A program made the translations under genes and the position numbers. From Melampsora larici-populina 98AG31 (taxonomy: Eukaryota > Basidiomycota > Pucciniomycetes > Pucciniales > Melampsoraceae), in contig NW_006768801.1 in assembly GCF_000204055.1 (NCBI RefSeq), forward strand, positions 861,076 to 925,075: a DNA stretch of 64,000 bases. Reading direction: 5' to 3'. This document shows positions 33,761 to 46,868 of this stretch, piece by piece. Each line of letters starts with the position of its first letter. Within the stretch, counting starts at the first letter, position 1. Below the pieces are notes generated by a model. It did not search any database. It was not told the origin of the DNA and worked only from the letters and a program-made list of their open reading frames with translations.

Positions 33761-36700
33761 AAATTTGATTTATAAGCAACGTTAATACCCCTTCTAATCA
33801 TTGACTTCACGACTAAATTTGATTTTGACCAAAACACAATTTTACCACATAATCTTTATATTTTTGACTACAAAAGATGCACTGATCACCAGCACCTTGT
33901 GCTGACCCCGCATTGACCTCCTGCTTTTCCAAGACCCCCCTTTGAGTTTTGTGCAGCATTGCTGCAACCCTGCATCTGTTGGGCCAGCACTTTGCATGTG
34001 ACCCAAGGATGCCTTTTTGCTTTTCATAACTGGACCATCTGAGGTTCAAGTCCAGGGCGGGTCATGATTTTTGACCCAGCACTGGATATTGGGCAATAAC
34101 CCAGTCAGGTTTGGGCGCTCACTTCTTTCAAAAAAAGCCTCCATCAGGGATTGTTGAACAGGCTTGGGGATTTTTATTATCCTTTGGTTCAGGGGCTGGG
34201 CCAGCCACTACTTGGCAAATAGTGGTTGAGGCTTGGGATCAGTACAAGGTGAGAGGGGAGCTGAAGCCTGTCCCACCAGGTTTGTTGATGCCAAGCCCTG
34301 GGCACTAAGCGCACACAGACTGCCTTTGAGGCACAAAGGCGACTCATGTGCGCTTTTCAAGCAAACACCACACAGGCATGGTGGGGGAAGATGTCTGACT
34401 ATGAAGAGGGAGTTTGGGTGTAAAGAGCCACATAGTGCCATGATCCTTTACATGAGATCATGGCAATGTCACAACCCATGACATGTGAGAGATGCCAGCT
34501 GTGTGCCCATAGAGCCAAGCTTTTCACTTTGGGTTGTTCTCCATGCCACAATAACCATAGTATGTAGTACACACCTTTCTCTTGCTCTCTGCCCCACCTC
34601 AAGAGGCCCTCACCTGGTCACAAAAGTGAGGAAAAAACTGACAAAAATGTCTCTACTTGATACTGATCTAATCATAGCATCTGGGAGGTGGCCAAGTGAC
34701 CAAGTTATGTGGTTAGTGAACATGAATATGATCTTTAATTTCTGAAACAGATCTTGTTACCCTTGTACAATAGCGGTGTTCAAGCCTAACCCAGTTGCAA
34801 AAAAGAACCTGGTACACCCAGTCTTTTTTGGTGGTCACTTTGTGTATCAAGTCAACATTTATTGACAGCTCTTGACAGCTCAAACATTCAACTGGGTGGA
34901 CCTGGGTTTTTGGCAACGCAGTTTGGTTTGAATGTGGCTATTGAATCATGATGGTAATGGGACATGTACCCATGAGCATACTTCTCAGAATCGCTAGTGA
35001 AAAGAAGCTGAAGTAAATTGGCCAACAACAAAACAAGTGCTTGCATGGATCATTCAATACCAACAATATTGATACCTTCACTTGAGTCTCTTAGGGACAC
35101 AGGAGGGGGGGACAGAGCTTTTGCTATGAACCCTCTTCATTGCTTGTGCTGCTTTTGTGAATGCATGAGCTAGAGTCCTTTGGAAATCAATTTCAAGTGA
35201 GAAAGGAAGAGGTGAGTGCTTTGAGAGCCACACAACTAATGTCTCTGTCAGCAGTCAAACATACAGCAATTGAGTTTTGTTTGTGCGCAACTCATATATG
35301 GTAGACAGTTATACTAACTACCAAGACTATGATCCTAAGACAGACCTCAATGAGGCAGGAGACTGGATGTTTGAAAGCGTTTTTGACACAAGGCAACCTA
35401 AGCCATCAATCAACAGAACCCCTGCATTCGTACACATCCTCATGTGATGAATAGCAGTGATTATATTTGAAAGTCAAAGCATCCCAATGATCCAATGCCC
35501 CTTTTCCACAGGAAAATTAATCTAGCTTTTACAAAGCCTGAAAGAAAGACCACTAAGTGGAACTGCTTTGGCCTTGTATTGTCCAGGCTGCATGAAGAGA
35601 CCTTTACAGCCAAGCTGGAGAATTGCTATGCCCAGGATACCATCTATAGGATGTGACAAGCTCTTGTCATTCATATCATACCTCAAAGCTTCACACTGAT
35701 CCACAGGCTCTACAATATTGATAAAAGTGAAATATAAAGACTTGATAGAGATTGTACATGATGGGTATTGGGGATCACAAAAACACACAAAATCAGTTTA
35801 TCTAGTTGGTTGAATATGACAACATTTTGGATCTCATCGCAATCTAATGACCCAAAATGTGACACTTTGATTTGTGGCAAGATCTCAGGAACAACATATA
35901 CAAAGTTGATGATGAACATGCTACATACTTCTCACAATCATAAGAAGTTAAAATCTGTTGAATGAAAGTGATCATTTGTTGTTCTTTTTAGAATGTTAAA
36001 TCTTTATAGGTCTTCATACCTTCAAAACCGTTAACTAAGCCTCACATACTATGTGTACAATTCAAAATAGTCTTAGATGGTAATTCCACAATTCATGAGT
36101 CGTGCTCTCATTAAAACAAGACCCACGCAGACCAGCTCAAAAAACAAATTCCTAGCGCTCTGCAACACAACATGCACAATGATTTCCAAGACAAGCCAGT
36201 CTATACATTTGAGAAGAAGCAACATGAAAAGTATTCTCAACGCAAAGATGAAGAAGATTCAAGCTGTGAAAGACATTGAGACAATCATTTCAAAAACAAG
36301 CTCCATTTTTTGAACCAATAAACAAACAAAAAAACACAAAAGATAGCTGTATGTTCATATAATTTCAAATCCAGAAGAGCCCATTTTGATGTATTTGCAA
36401 GATTATATCATATACAATATAAGAAAAGAAAACACCATAGAGGCCAAAATAGAAGACGTTTTCTAAAGTTGCAATTCTAACCAAGTAGAAGTAAGAGAAA
36501 GAAGAAGAAAAATTGCTTGCTTTAGACCACAACTTATTGCAAAGAAAAAGAAAAGTGATTCATATTCTTGAAACCATAAAACCAACAGACAGAAGAGAAA
36601 TCAGAATGTTCTTGATTGATATATATATATTTATATGAGTGTGTGAGTAGATGAAACTTTGATGAAACCCAATCCTCTTCAGGCACAATTTACGCACTGA

Positions 36701-36800
36701 AACAATAGAGAAACTAGAGTGAGAGGGAAAGAAAAAGGAAATTTGGAACTAAACTAGAAAAACGGCTCGATGTATGTCCATTGATACCTATCAAGGTGGT
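33761..36800. other. Gene-poor gap with element fragments
   Basis: No supported gene. A GGTTCAAGTCC word near 34043 matches a Pol III B box, but no paired A box or tRNA fold is found. A relative of the hairpin element lies at 34305-34383. Open frames at 35522-35788 (-) and 36077-36313 (+) show no domain. The last 300 bp form the 3' region of the YTH gene on the minus strand. Confidence 0.45.
34305..34383. repeat. Diverged relative of the 3426 hairpin element
   Basis: It contains GCGCACACAGACTGCCTTT, then CAAAGGCGACTC, then TGTGCGCTTTTCAAGCAAAC and GGCATGGTG. This is the same order as GCGCACACGACTTTCCTTT, CAAAGGGAG, TGTGCGCTCGTCGACAAGC and GGACACGGTG in 3459-3536. The left outer arm is lost or degenerate. 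It shows that the hairpin is a dispersed family. Confidence 0.55.
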
Positions 36801-39800
36801 TCAGATTACGGAGGTGATCTCGATTGGTGTTTGAGAATGATACAAGGGATGGGCTCCAACAAATCTGCGAATGTTCTGTTGCGGTTGTTTGGGGTAGGGA
36901 GTCTGTCTAATTTTGAATTGCTCTTGCGGCTGCTGGGTGGATTCGACAGTCTGAGCTTTCAAGGTCTCGTTCTGTTCATACCAAGCTGTGTAAAGAAGAC
37001 GGGTGTAAGTTCCTGGGAAGGCGGACATTAGTTTTAGGGAACAGCTTACCATAGTCTTGTAACAGGGTGGTCCTAGATTGGAAAGCGGACATGATCGACA
37101 GGACCTCAATTCCTTTATCATAGGGAACCTCTTGAGTGTCCCTCGAGGAAGTGCTATAACGAAACGAACAGAACGAGGTTAATGGCAAGAAATTGTTCTG
37201 ATTGGACTGGAAACTTACACAGGTTTGTTTTCGGGTGTATTGTTAAGTTTGATGTGACGCAAGGCGTTGTTGGGAATATCCTTCACAAACACCCAACGAA
37301 CCTTGAAGATACCTTTCCATTTATCTTGAGCCCAAACTTTGCTAGAGGTGTTGTAATCGACTGCAGTCAGCATTTCTGCCATCCCACAAAAGTGCCCGCT
37401 AGGAAGGATAAGAAGCAAATGTTAGTCAAGTTGAGCGAAAAGCAGCTTATAGTGAGATAACCAACCTAGCATTGACACTGAACAAAAGGTAGATCGGACC
37501 CGATTCAGATGATTCGTGAAATGCTTTATCAAGTCGTTTGTTACCCAAGTCTGTGCTAGCCCAAATTTCATACTTCAAGGACTTGTGAACGTCTTCTTCA
37601 GTGTAAGATTTGATGACGAAAAACCTAGCCGATTTTGGGTTCAAGTCGAAGTTGACAGGGTTGTAGCCCTTCCGATTCGCTAACTGCTGAATGTCGACAC
37701 TCGAAGAGCCAGATAAATTCTTGTTCGTCATAGCCGAGCTGAGCGAATTCCGCATATTAACCGAATTGGGCATAGAAGCGTTGACAAGCGATGCCGGCGA
37801 GGTCATGTTCATCCCTCCCATTGTGACACCAGGATGACCGGTAATAGTAGTTTGTAATCGAGAAGGGTTGGGGGCAGTTGGATTCGCCATGTGAAATGAG
37901 CTGTTCGGCCCGACAGGACTGATGTTACGGGAATTGAAGTTATTGTTCTGCAACCCGGTGGCTGGGTTATATCCATCGCCCGGGGGAGTGTTGAATGGGG
38001 AAGTCGAATTGGGACTGCTGGTCTGATTAAAGAGATTATTAGTCAAAGCACTGGGGATGCCAGCTGAGAGAGCCATTCCTTGACTAAGCAATTGAGCCTG
38101 TTGCTGGCGTAATAGCTGTTGTTGAGCTTGCAATTGCTGCAATTGTTGCAACTGTTGGTTAATCAGCATTTGTTGTTGAATCTGGTGCGGAAGAGCTGAC
38201 AGTGGACCACTAGATTGAGGATGGGTAGGCGTGACAGCAGAGAGCGCAGGAGAGCCCCATTCCGGGTTGTAAACGAACGGCTGCTTGCCTCCCACAAGTC
38301 TCTCCTTTTGACTCAACCAGGTTGAAGCACCGACTCCCGGGGCAGCTGTGTTGTGACCACCTAAGCGAGACACCTTTTCTTGTAGGCCAAACGGATCGTT
38401 CGTGTTATGTTGTAAGGAGTGCCCGATTGGAGGTACATATGCAGCAGCACTCGCAGGACCCTGGAAAGTGATTGAAGATGATCCGGTATTACGCTTACCG
38501 GTGTCATGGGACAATATGGTGGAGCCGATGGGGCCAGCGGAAGGAGTGGAGGTTTGACGAGGAAAGCTAGTGACCAATGGTGGCAGTATCATCTTTTTGC
38601 CAGAGCTACTACTCTTAGAAACCATTTCATCAGGAGAGGCAATACCGGCAACTACGTCTGCCATCGAAGTTGAGATGGAAAGTGGACTCTTGGCAGTAGG
38701 GGGTCGATGAGAAGCAGAATTCGAGTTGAGTCTTGAGTTCATTTCTTCCGAAGTCGAGAGACATAATCGACCGAAGTTGGAATGAAGGCCGGCAGAGCCA
38801 TTAGACTTGCTCTCATCGTTAGACGCTGAGCGATATCGAGGGGAATCGAGGGCCGGAGAGGTTTTCGAGGGTCTTGGGCTGACCGAGCGACCAGATCCTA
38901 AAGTATCGACACTAGCTTGTCGTAACATGTTGGGCTCCCGTAGCTTTTTGACTTCCTCGACAGTAGGACTCCAAGGATTAGTGGTAAGCGTGGGTACACT
39001 GACTGGACTGGGGATTGGAGTTGCGGATCCACTACGAGGTTGATAAACGATAGGGCTGACGCTGAGGTTTTGTGAGAAAGGGGTGGTGGCGTTTCCAGAA
39101 GAGTTCGAAGAGTCGATGTTCGAGCGCAGCGGATCAGTAGGCGTGGGGGAGGCTTGAAAAAATCTATCAAGAGTTGTATTATTAATAGAGTTGTGATCGG
39201 TTGATCGTGGGGCGACATCGACTTTGTTTCCCGCGGAGATTGCATTTAAATTGTTCGCCATGTTGATTGCCCAGTGCGCATCAGATTTCATAGATAGAGA
39301 TCCGCGTATATTCGCTTGACGAGACCAGCAGTCTGGGGAGTTGAGGTTTGAGTAGGTGAGAGCCTTGAACTTATTATGAGTCGAGGGGATCCGATCAGAC
39401 GTACAACGCTGATGAGTGACAGGCGAGGGGGTAGTTTCGAAGCTTGGGCTGAGGTCCAGAGGTGATGACTGGATGGAGCTCTAGAGATGTGGACAAAAGC
39501 GACCAGCGGCAGGTAATATAAACCAATTATTAGAAACGAATATGAAATCGTGAAGCAATTTTGGGATGTGGTGGTCAAGAGCACCAAATGATGATGAAGA
39601 ACACAAGCTCAAACAGGTGAGACATTCGAAATGGATAGTTGGATGAGGATATTATATATATATATATCTAGTATCCCAACAACTAAAATGTGGCAAGAAC
39701 TCGTCGACATGGAGACGATGATGGGAAGTCGAAACAAATCAAAACTATATAGATATTTTGTGAACTACCAACGAATGGCAAATATATGTACTATGGAATA

Positions 39801-40441
39801 CGGATCAAGGATCAAGGGGCGTAACTTACGTTGTCACTTACATTTTTGATTGATTCAGCCTCCACGACGTTGTCGTCCTCGCAAGAATCGGAGCTCGGTT
39901 GAGTGTAGTCATTCAAGCTGCTGGATCGGTGTAGCAAGGAGTGACGGTTCATTGAATCGTTCTTGCTGTCAACACAACCCCAAAATTGAGGCCAAGTGCT
40001 TTCTGGTGAACGATGAGACTGTAAAGAAGCGATATGGGCGAGACCAGAGGTTGAGAATTTCAAGGCAGTAGAAGGATCGCAGATGTTCCGGGGGAGGCGG
40101 GCTTGAGAATCAAAGGGATGATTTCTGTAATCATCTTGAGTAGAATCACCAATGGCGTCGAGTCTCACCTTTGGATTGGAATCCAACATTGGTTGTGGAA
40201 GAGGATGAGATGAATGTCGATGAAGTTTGAATATCCCTTCGACATGATCATGATCATCACTGGAGCGTTTGTTAGGATCGGTCTTCAAGATAAGATCTTC
40301 GATGGGTGAGCCAGTGACTTCCTTGCTAAGTAGACTCGCGCTGCCTTTGGGGCCTCTCAACAATTGAATAGAATTGGATACACCAGAGTGGGAGATATCA
40401 TCGAGGATTGAATCAAAGGGAAGGAGATGAACAAACTTCAT
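36801..40441 (-). CDS. YTH-domain m6A RNA reader (YTHDF/Pho92-like)
   Basis: Exons (minus) 40441-39842, 39480-37466, 37398-37219, 37153-37050 and 36985-36801 close in phase to 1027 residues. The YTH domain lies at about residues 835-985: [59 protein letters not shown] and [13 protein letters not shown]. All three aromatic-cage Trp positions (WAST, VWAQ, DKW) are present, so N6-methyladenosine binding is expected, with a role in mRNA decay or translation in the cytoplasm. The long N-terminus is Ser/Pro/Asn-rich and disordered, with a Gln-rich run at 38100-38170 ([20 protein letters not shown]), as is common in YTHDF proteins. The start at 40441 is the best continuous one, but open frames at 40570-40936 on the same strand could be an upstream exon. 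Confidence 0.85.
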
Positions 40442-42706
40442 CCAAGACTGAGGTGAAGGGGCGTTGATCGGTAAGCTTCCAACGGATCACTATCTTCACT
40501 TCCGTAATCACTAAGACTACTTCCATCTGCACTGCTACCATAAAACTGACGGTCGCGCTTTCCCATGTTGCCCAAAGACTAGTTGCTTTTCTAATCGAGC
40601 TAATCTTGAACCTTAGCTACTGCTCAAGGTGTGATGGCGTCAGAGGGCGGAGTTGAAGGGGTGATTGGGTGGTGCCATATATGTGATAGAATGGCCGATT
40701 GGTGAAAATGTGGTGTAATTAAGTGGTGAAAGAGTATTATTATGATACGAAGAACAAGAAGAAGGAGAGGAAGAATTGTCCATTCGAGCTGCAGTGATCG
40801 CACCAAGGGCGGTAGCAGTGAGGGGATCGTTGTTGATCATCGTCTCAACGGTAATCGCGATGAGATCGAGCGAGAAAGCTCTGATTGATTGAATGCGCGA
40901 CGAGAGTGAGAAGGAGTGAGATGACTTATCGAGCAAGTGTAAAAAAAATTCTACGAGAGAATAATAGAGGAATGAGGGTACACGAAAAGAAAATTAGGAT
41001 GAGAAATGAGACCTCGACCGCGACAATCTCTATCTCTAATCTGTAAGAATATGAGATGATCAGAAGCGGTGAGGAAGACAGTTTATCTGGAAGTGGCGAG
41101 GGAAGTGAAGTGTCGCGATATGAGAACTGTTATAAACGGATCAAAGGAGCGCTGGAGACTATAATGAACCGAAGTATAGGTGGAGACAACCGGTTCTACA
41201 ATCAAATTGAGTATGTGTTGTATCGAATTTTCGTCTTCAAGGACGTTTCCATTGAGTCTTCATGAGACCTGTCGGAGGTATTCGAGGATGAAGTTTGAGT
41301 TGTCACAGCTGAACTTCAAGCTGCTTCCCGGGCTATGAATGACAGTGAAGCGAGTTATTCACAGGCTGATGATTAGTTTGAGACTCAGTATACTATCAAG
41401 GAACTTGTATTGTGTGGAAAAGTGTATTGACGAGCGGTGCTGAAGCCTGAAACGATGATTGCGATCGGAAATCAGATTCAGGACATGACAGATACTTATG
41501 TAGACTGCCAGATTTTTAACCAAGTTGACAGACAAGGAGAACTTAGAAGGACAAGGGAAAACATTCAAATAAATTTATGTAACAAGATCGATCTAAAATT
41601 CATTCAAATTAGCTTCAAATCGATCACAAAAAAATGGGTTGATGTCCAAATTAGAACAATTCAATAAGAAAATGAGTTCACATCAAATCAAATCAAGTCC
41701 TCGTCATAAATTGTGATGTTAAAATTAACATTTGATCAAAGACAAAGTTGAGGAAACTTACGGAGAAGGATCCTTCCGTGTTTGTAAGTTTGTCAAAATT
41801 CACCGCCGCAGAGGGTATGGCGATGTGATGGGCGATGTTGGATGTCGATGTGGCGATGTCTTTAGACTCTTGCCTTCAATGTGCTATACTCAACCAATTT
41901 CCTTCTCGGAGGAAAAATGAGGGAGCTTGCACAGGCTTGCACACTTTACGGTGCTTTTCAGCCTACTCTTTCTCTAAACAGAAATATGCAGATGGTCGAA
42001 CTTGTATGACACCGTCAGACATATGCTCATTCCGGCGTTCCGCTAGACACTGCAGGACATTGCTAGACACTGCTAGACAGCGCTTGCACCACAAAATTTG
42101 AATACATGCGTCGACACATCAGGTCAGATCTCGCTTGTCAGTTACACTCACAACAACACAAGACCATTCTACCCAACGTGACATTCACATACATGGACCT
42201 TGTGTAATCTCACAGGCTACAGTCAACAGCACCGCAGACTCCAGAGAGTCAGACCGCAAGCCATTTATTATTCAAACTACCAGAGCACAGATTGAGCTGC
42301 CTCCTTTCATCAGATAAGGCCCCACATTATCAAGATTCAAGAATCCATTGGACAATTACAGGAGCATATACTCAATGAATTATGCAAGGCTCTGATACAT
42401 ACTTCAGCTGGGGGGTTGCGGGGGAATGTCCCCTCTGAATGCATATGTACAAAGAAATGAGTACATAAGAGTCACATTTTTTCAAGGTGTGATTGTTATG
42501 ACATTACACACTATGTGAATCTAGAACCATCAGTAAAAGGAAACACAACATCTTTAGCTAATTCTATCAGCTATGATTGATTTACAACATCAATTTTTAT
42601 AACTTTTTCAATTTTTCACCTTGTTGTCATTTTTTCACCAATCTTTTGATCATGAAAGGAATAATTGGAAATAAAAAAGAAATGAAACAGTCACATATGC
42701 GGCCTC
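40442..42706. other. Gap: YTH gene 5' region, then no gene seen
   Basis: 40442-40936 carries minus-strand open frames with protein-like content (MGKRDRQFYGSSADG, then LSDYGSEDSD) that cannot be joined in frame to the YTH start by a clear intron. They are uORFs or an unresolved first exon. 40937-42706 shows no supported gene. A short repeat GCTAGACACTGC occurs three times near 42043-42080. Confidence 0.4.
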
Positions 42707-42889
42707 ACTCACTGGGAGGAGAATTTTGTCACTCGAGCCGGAGTCTGCATCGAGTTACTGAGAATCACGGAGGGAGTGCATAAGCTGCCGCAGTGACTGC
42801 AGCATGATTGTGGCCGTGTGCACACTCTGTGACTCTCACTAACACATGCCACACTCCAGCTCAAGTGACAGAATCCTCCTCTCAGTGAC
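42707..42889. repeat. Foldback element, roughly 75-bp arms
   Basis: The left arm (CACTGGGAGGAGAAT, TGTCACTCGAGC, then GGAGTCTGCAT) and right arm (ATGCCACACTCC, GCTCAAGTGACA, GAATCCTCCTCTCAGTG) are imperfect inverted repeats around a 30-bp centre. Overlapping open frames on both strands come from this symmetry and are not genes. Confidence 0.65.
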
Positions 42890-43016
42890 TTGTGCTCTGT
42901 AGTAACTGTGGATTTGATGAGCTTGGGGCTCATTGTACATCTGGCAAACCTTTCCCCTACTTTTTTAGACAAATCTGCATTCCAAAATTTTAGTAGAAGT
43001 TTTATTTTTAACAGTA

Positions 43017-43429
43017 GGGGGTTTCAAGTCAGAAATTTTTTGTGAAACTTTTTGAAAAATGTTATGGCCACGGCACGGTTCTCTCGACTGGGATGGAGGA
43101 GTGGCTTCTGCAGTCTTGTATGTAGATTGTCGGATGAGAAGGAAAGGAAAAGATATACAAGCGTGACGTGTACAACAGAGGTTGGTGTCTAATCTTGTGA
43201 CATCTCCTACAGATCTTTCACATCCCGTTACATGCAGCCTGAGATCATAACAAAAAACAGACAAGTTTTTCAAATTTTACAGTGGGTTTTTTTTCTGCAA
43301 ATATACGTTCAACACCATTCGGGACACCTTTTTAGGTGTCCCAATTTTTTTAAATTTACGGTATATTTTGCAACATCAGACAATTTGTTGGACTGTAAAA
43401 TACCGTAAATTTATTGACTTGAAACCCCC
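43017..43429. mobile_element. TA-flanked MITE 1 (413 bp)
   Basis: The ends GGGGGTTTCAAGTCA and TGACTTGAAACCCCC are perfect 15-bp inverted repeats, flanked by TA at 43015-43016 and 43430-43431. No open frame of note. The TA flank and short terminal repeat suggest a Tc1/mariner-type non-autonomous element. Confidence 0.78.
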
Positions 43430-43891
43430 TAGTGGCACAAAGTGTCACATTTTGCTGATGAGCTCCTTTGTTTTTGAAATCAAAGATGCATAGTTGATTT
43501 TCATGACTCACATAACACCCAATCTCTGACCTCACACACTTAATTTTGCTCCCATTTTCTCTTGGCAATCTAGTTTTCATGTTGAATTGACCCTCACAAT
43601 TATCAGTTTCATGAGTTATTATATATGGATATTGATCAGTGACTCTACTGGAAACAGATCAAAGACTTCACAGCTACACAAATGAACTGATATAATATTT
43701 GAAACTGTCTAAAAGCAAGATCTGATGATCAAGATGACCACAACTTGATCACCTGATACACAGTAATGATATACCTTACCACCAAATGGATCTCATCAAC
43801 ATACCTGATTTCCTTTCTATTTTCTACTCTTCACCTCTCACAAAAGAAACATCAGTGAGGTATTGCACAGAGAATAGAGAATCAAATGATA

Positions 43892-44122
43892 GGGGGGCTC
43901 AGGTCATGTCATTTTATTGCTTTGACCATAAAAGCTTTTCCCAATTTCATATAATTTATGCAAAAGTTTATGAAATTGGGAAAAGTTTCAAATTTGTGTA
44001 AATTTGCTGCTCAGCAACACATTTTTTTTAAAAAACTAGGAAAACTTTTTACAGCCTGGTACTGTAAAAGACTTTCCCCAATTTTTAGGACAAGGCCACA
44101 AAAATCTTGACCTGAGCCCCCT
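43892..44122. mobile_element. TA-flanked MITE 2 (about 231 bp)
   Basis: The ends GGGGGGCTCAGGTCA and TGACCTGAGCCCCCT are inverted repeats flanked by TA at 43890-43891 and 44123-44124. The core holds internal inverted words (AGCTTTTCCCAATTTCAT / ATGAAATTGGGAAAAG) that would extend the hairpin. The terminal pattern G-run, then CTCAGGTCA, is a variant of that in MITE 1. Confidence 0.75.
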
Positions 44123-44743
44123 TACTATACAAGTTCTCAGGTGAAATATATTAGGGGGTGTCAAGTTTGATTTTTTATAACAAAAAAAACTATGAAACAG
44201 CTAAGGGCCCGTTCAGCTGGGTTCCAAATATTGTATTTGGCCAAATACTCCACCAAAGCCAAATACAATATTTGGGTCAAATACGTATTTGGCTTTGGCC
44301 AAAAACACCGGCGTTCGGAAACCGTATTTGATCAAACCCCAAATACGGTATTTGGTCAAATACCGATCCAATCTGAAAAACAGCCTCAAGGGTGTTTTTC
44401 AGATCCAAATATCATATTTGCCCCTCAATGAACTTCCAACACCCACCCTTTTATATCTACTTCACCCACCCTTTCTTTCCCTCACTTTTCTTTTCTATGT
44501 TGTTTCCTTCGTCACATCTCTTCCTATTGATCTTGTCTATTGCCAAGTTCCAATGAAGACCCTCTTCAACGTCTTCTTCTACCATCTATCCCATGATTGA
44601 GTTCTTCATATGTCCTATCCTCCGTATTGTTACTTTTCAACCTATTCACTATCCTCCGTATTGTTACTTTTCAAGCCTTTCACTATCCTCCGTATCTTTG
44701 TTTACTATCCTATTATTGTTACTTTCAAGCTTTTCACTGTCCT

Positions 44744-46163
44744 ATGGGTACCACCGCTTGACCACGTGCTCCTAGAGCAATCCGAGCTCAACGCAAAGTT
44801 CTTCCATCTTGTATTGAACCGACCTTGTTGCCATCTACCGTTTCGAACCCTCCGCCAATCACCACTACACCAAAGACCTCCAAGCTGAACCCTCCGCCAA
44901 TCACCAAAACACCAAAGACCTCCAGAGTCAAGGCTGAATGGGACGACGAAGATGACTTGTTGTTGATTGAAGTTCTCACGGCTGATCGACAGCCTGCCAA
45001 CGCACCGATTGGACCTGAAAACACCACCACTGCTCATGGCTTCAAGACCACTGTTTGGACAAAGGTTGAAGAAGCACTCTCGGGAAGTGAAGAGAAGAAA
45101 ATTCCCGGTACTGATTCAGTTCATGTCAGTGCAGCCAAAACCACAAAGGCTTGTAAGGCTCATTGGTATTTTGTGAGTTTTTTCTTTCTCTGAATGTTTG
45201 TTTCTCTTTATTGACATTCTTTTACTTCCATCTATCTACAGTTGACTAATACATACACTGATTATAAATACCTCAATGGATTGAGTGGTGCGGGTGGGAA
45301 GATGATTGCATGGTGCTACCCAGTTCGGTCTGGGCACCCATTCTCGCTGATAAAGTAAGTCAATTTTTTTCGATTTCCCTTTTGATTTCTACATCTGACT
45401 GACATTCCTTGCTCTTTTTAAGTCTAGTAACAAGGCAAAGGAATACGCTTGGTGCAAAGGTTGTCCATTTCCTCTCTTCGATGCCATTGGTGTGTTAGTG
45501 GAGGGTCACAAGGCTACGGGGAAGTACATCAAGAGTGGGATTGTTGACAATCAAACCGAAGACCAATCGATTCCTCCATCTACCCCAATTGTTGACAAAG
45601 CCATTGATCAACACATCTTGGACATCCCTTCACCTTTCATATCCCAACAACCCGAGCCTTTTCCTCCTTATCCTCATGGTTTCTCTTCTCCACCTGCTTC
45701 CCCTCAACCTCTTGCTAAATCCCCTTCTTCTGACGGTTTCGACTTACCTGGAATCAATTCCAAGCCGAAGGACAACTCGAGTTCAGACGAGTCTCCAGCA
45801 GCAAAGCGTCACCGCAAGTCCAAGGTCGTGTTGAAAGGTTGTGCTCCCATTAAAACGAAGAAACACTCTGGGATTGATATTATCGACAGTATCTCGGACA
45901 ACATGAAATCTTTTGGTTCCAACATTGAATCTTCCATTGCCTTGACTTCAGCTTCTATCGACACTGCGGCCCATGCGATTCAAACGGACAAGCCTTCCAC
46001 TCATGGACAAGCTGTTTCCCTCATCTATAAATCAACTCTTGAACGCGCTCAACGCTACGCTGCTTTAGATTTGTTTGCTGAAAAGCCCGTGATGGCTGAA
46101 ACTTATGTCAATACACCAGCTCGTGAGCGTGATGATTGGCTTCAATACATCCTCAAGAAATAA
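44744..46163 (+). CDS. Myb/SANT-like DNA-binding protein of the Harbinger element
   Basis: Three exons: 44744 to about 45172, 45242-45354 and 45428-46163. The Myb/SANT-like trihelix region reads EWDDEDDLLLIEVL, VWTKVEEALSG, ACKAHWYF|LTNTYTDYKYLNGLSGAGG. It has the Trp/Tyr spacing of the accessory protein that PIF/Harbinger transposases need for nuclear import and end binding. The middle is Ser/Pro-rich with a basic tract (AAKRHRKSK). The C-terminus is helical (STLERAQRYAALDLF). The only well-placed ATG (44744) is followed five codons on by TGA (44759-44761), after which the frame stays open. Either translation starts at a non-ATG or unseen upstream exon, or this copy is disabled by one nonsense change. 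Confidence 0.72.
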
Positions 46164-46339
46164 AGTAAGTAGTTTCTCAAATAATCTCTTTCAAATAATC
46201 TCTTTTATCATCATCCATCACCTACTGACTCAATGATTCTATCTATCTTTCTTTCTTTTGATTCTCTATCATTTATCTTCAAGATTGACTTCAAGATATT
46301 ATCAAGTTCATTGTGTATCCATACATGCTGATACATAGG

Positions 46340-46868
46340 CCTTTAAATAAGAATGTTGTGCTGTTTGATCTTAAATATAAAAAACTATTAAACCTTTAAA
46401 TAAGAATGTTGTGCTGTTTTATTCTAAATAAAAAACTATTAAACCTCCAAATAAAAATGTTGTGCTGTTTGATATTAAATATAAAAAACCATTAAACCTT
46501 TAATAAAATATATTATCAACTACACTTGTATATATATATACATGCTGATACAAGTGTAGTGCAGTGGCTGTGACTGTCTGATTTGTTACTGATTGCAATG
46601 TTAACCTATGTATGTGTCCTTAATTCATATGAACTGATCATGAATTGAGAGGAACCTTCATTGAACAAACAAAAACAAAAGGTTTGATTAATCAATGTAA
46701 GATAACAATATTTCTAAGTGAGACTTGTGATACATGTAAGATAAAGATGCTTTGATTGAGAGTTGTAATATAAAATAAAATAGCTACATATGATTCTTGT
46801 AATACACATGAGATAAAAATGCTTTGATCAAGAGATGTAATATAAAATACAATAGCTACATATGATTT
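46340..46868. repeat. Two minisatellites between the Harbinger genes
   Basis: 46340-46497 holds three tandem units of about 51-53 bp, each with AATGTTGTGCTGTTT and a CTATTAAACC-like end. 46738-46868 holds about two units of roughly 75 bp with GATGCTTTGAT and AATAGCTACATATGATT. Both lie in or beside the spacer where the two transposon genes converge, and the second runs up to the transposase stop. Confidence 0.65.

Noticed and set aside
34030..34060. B-box-like GGTTCAAGTCC
   Set aside because: The T stem does not pair and there is no A box upstream at 30-60 bp.
34208..34481. Overlapping frames on both strands
   Set aside because: Produced by the symmetric hairpin-related repeat.
40624..40936. 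Minus-strand frames upstream of the YTH gene as a separate gene
   Set aside because: They may be an unresolved first exon or uORFs of the YTH gene. No independent gene is supported.
46340..46500. CRISPR-like spaced repeats
   Set aside because: Units are contiguous tandem copies with no unique spacers, and the DNA is eukaryotic.
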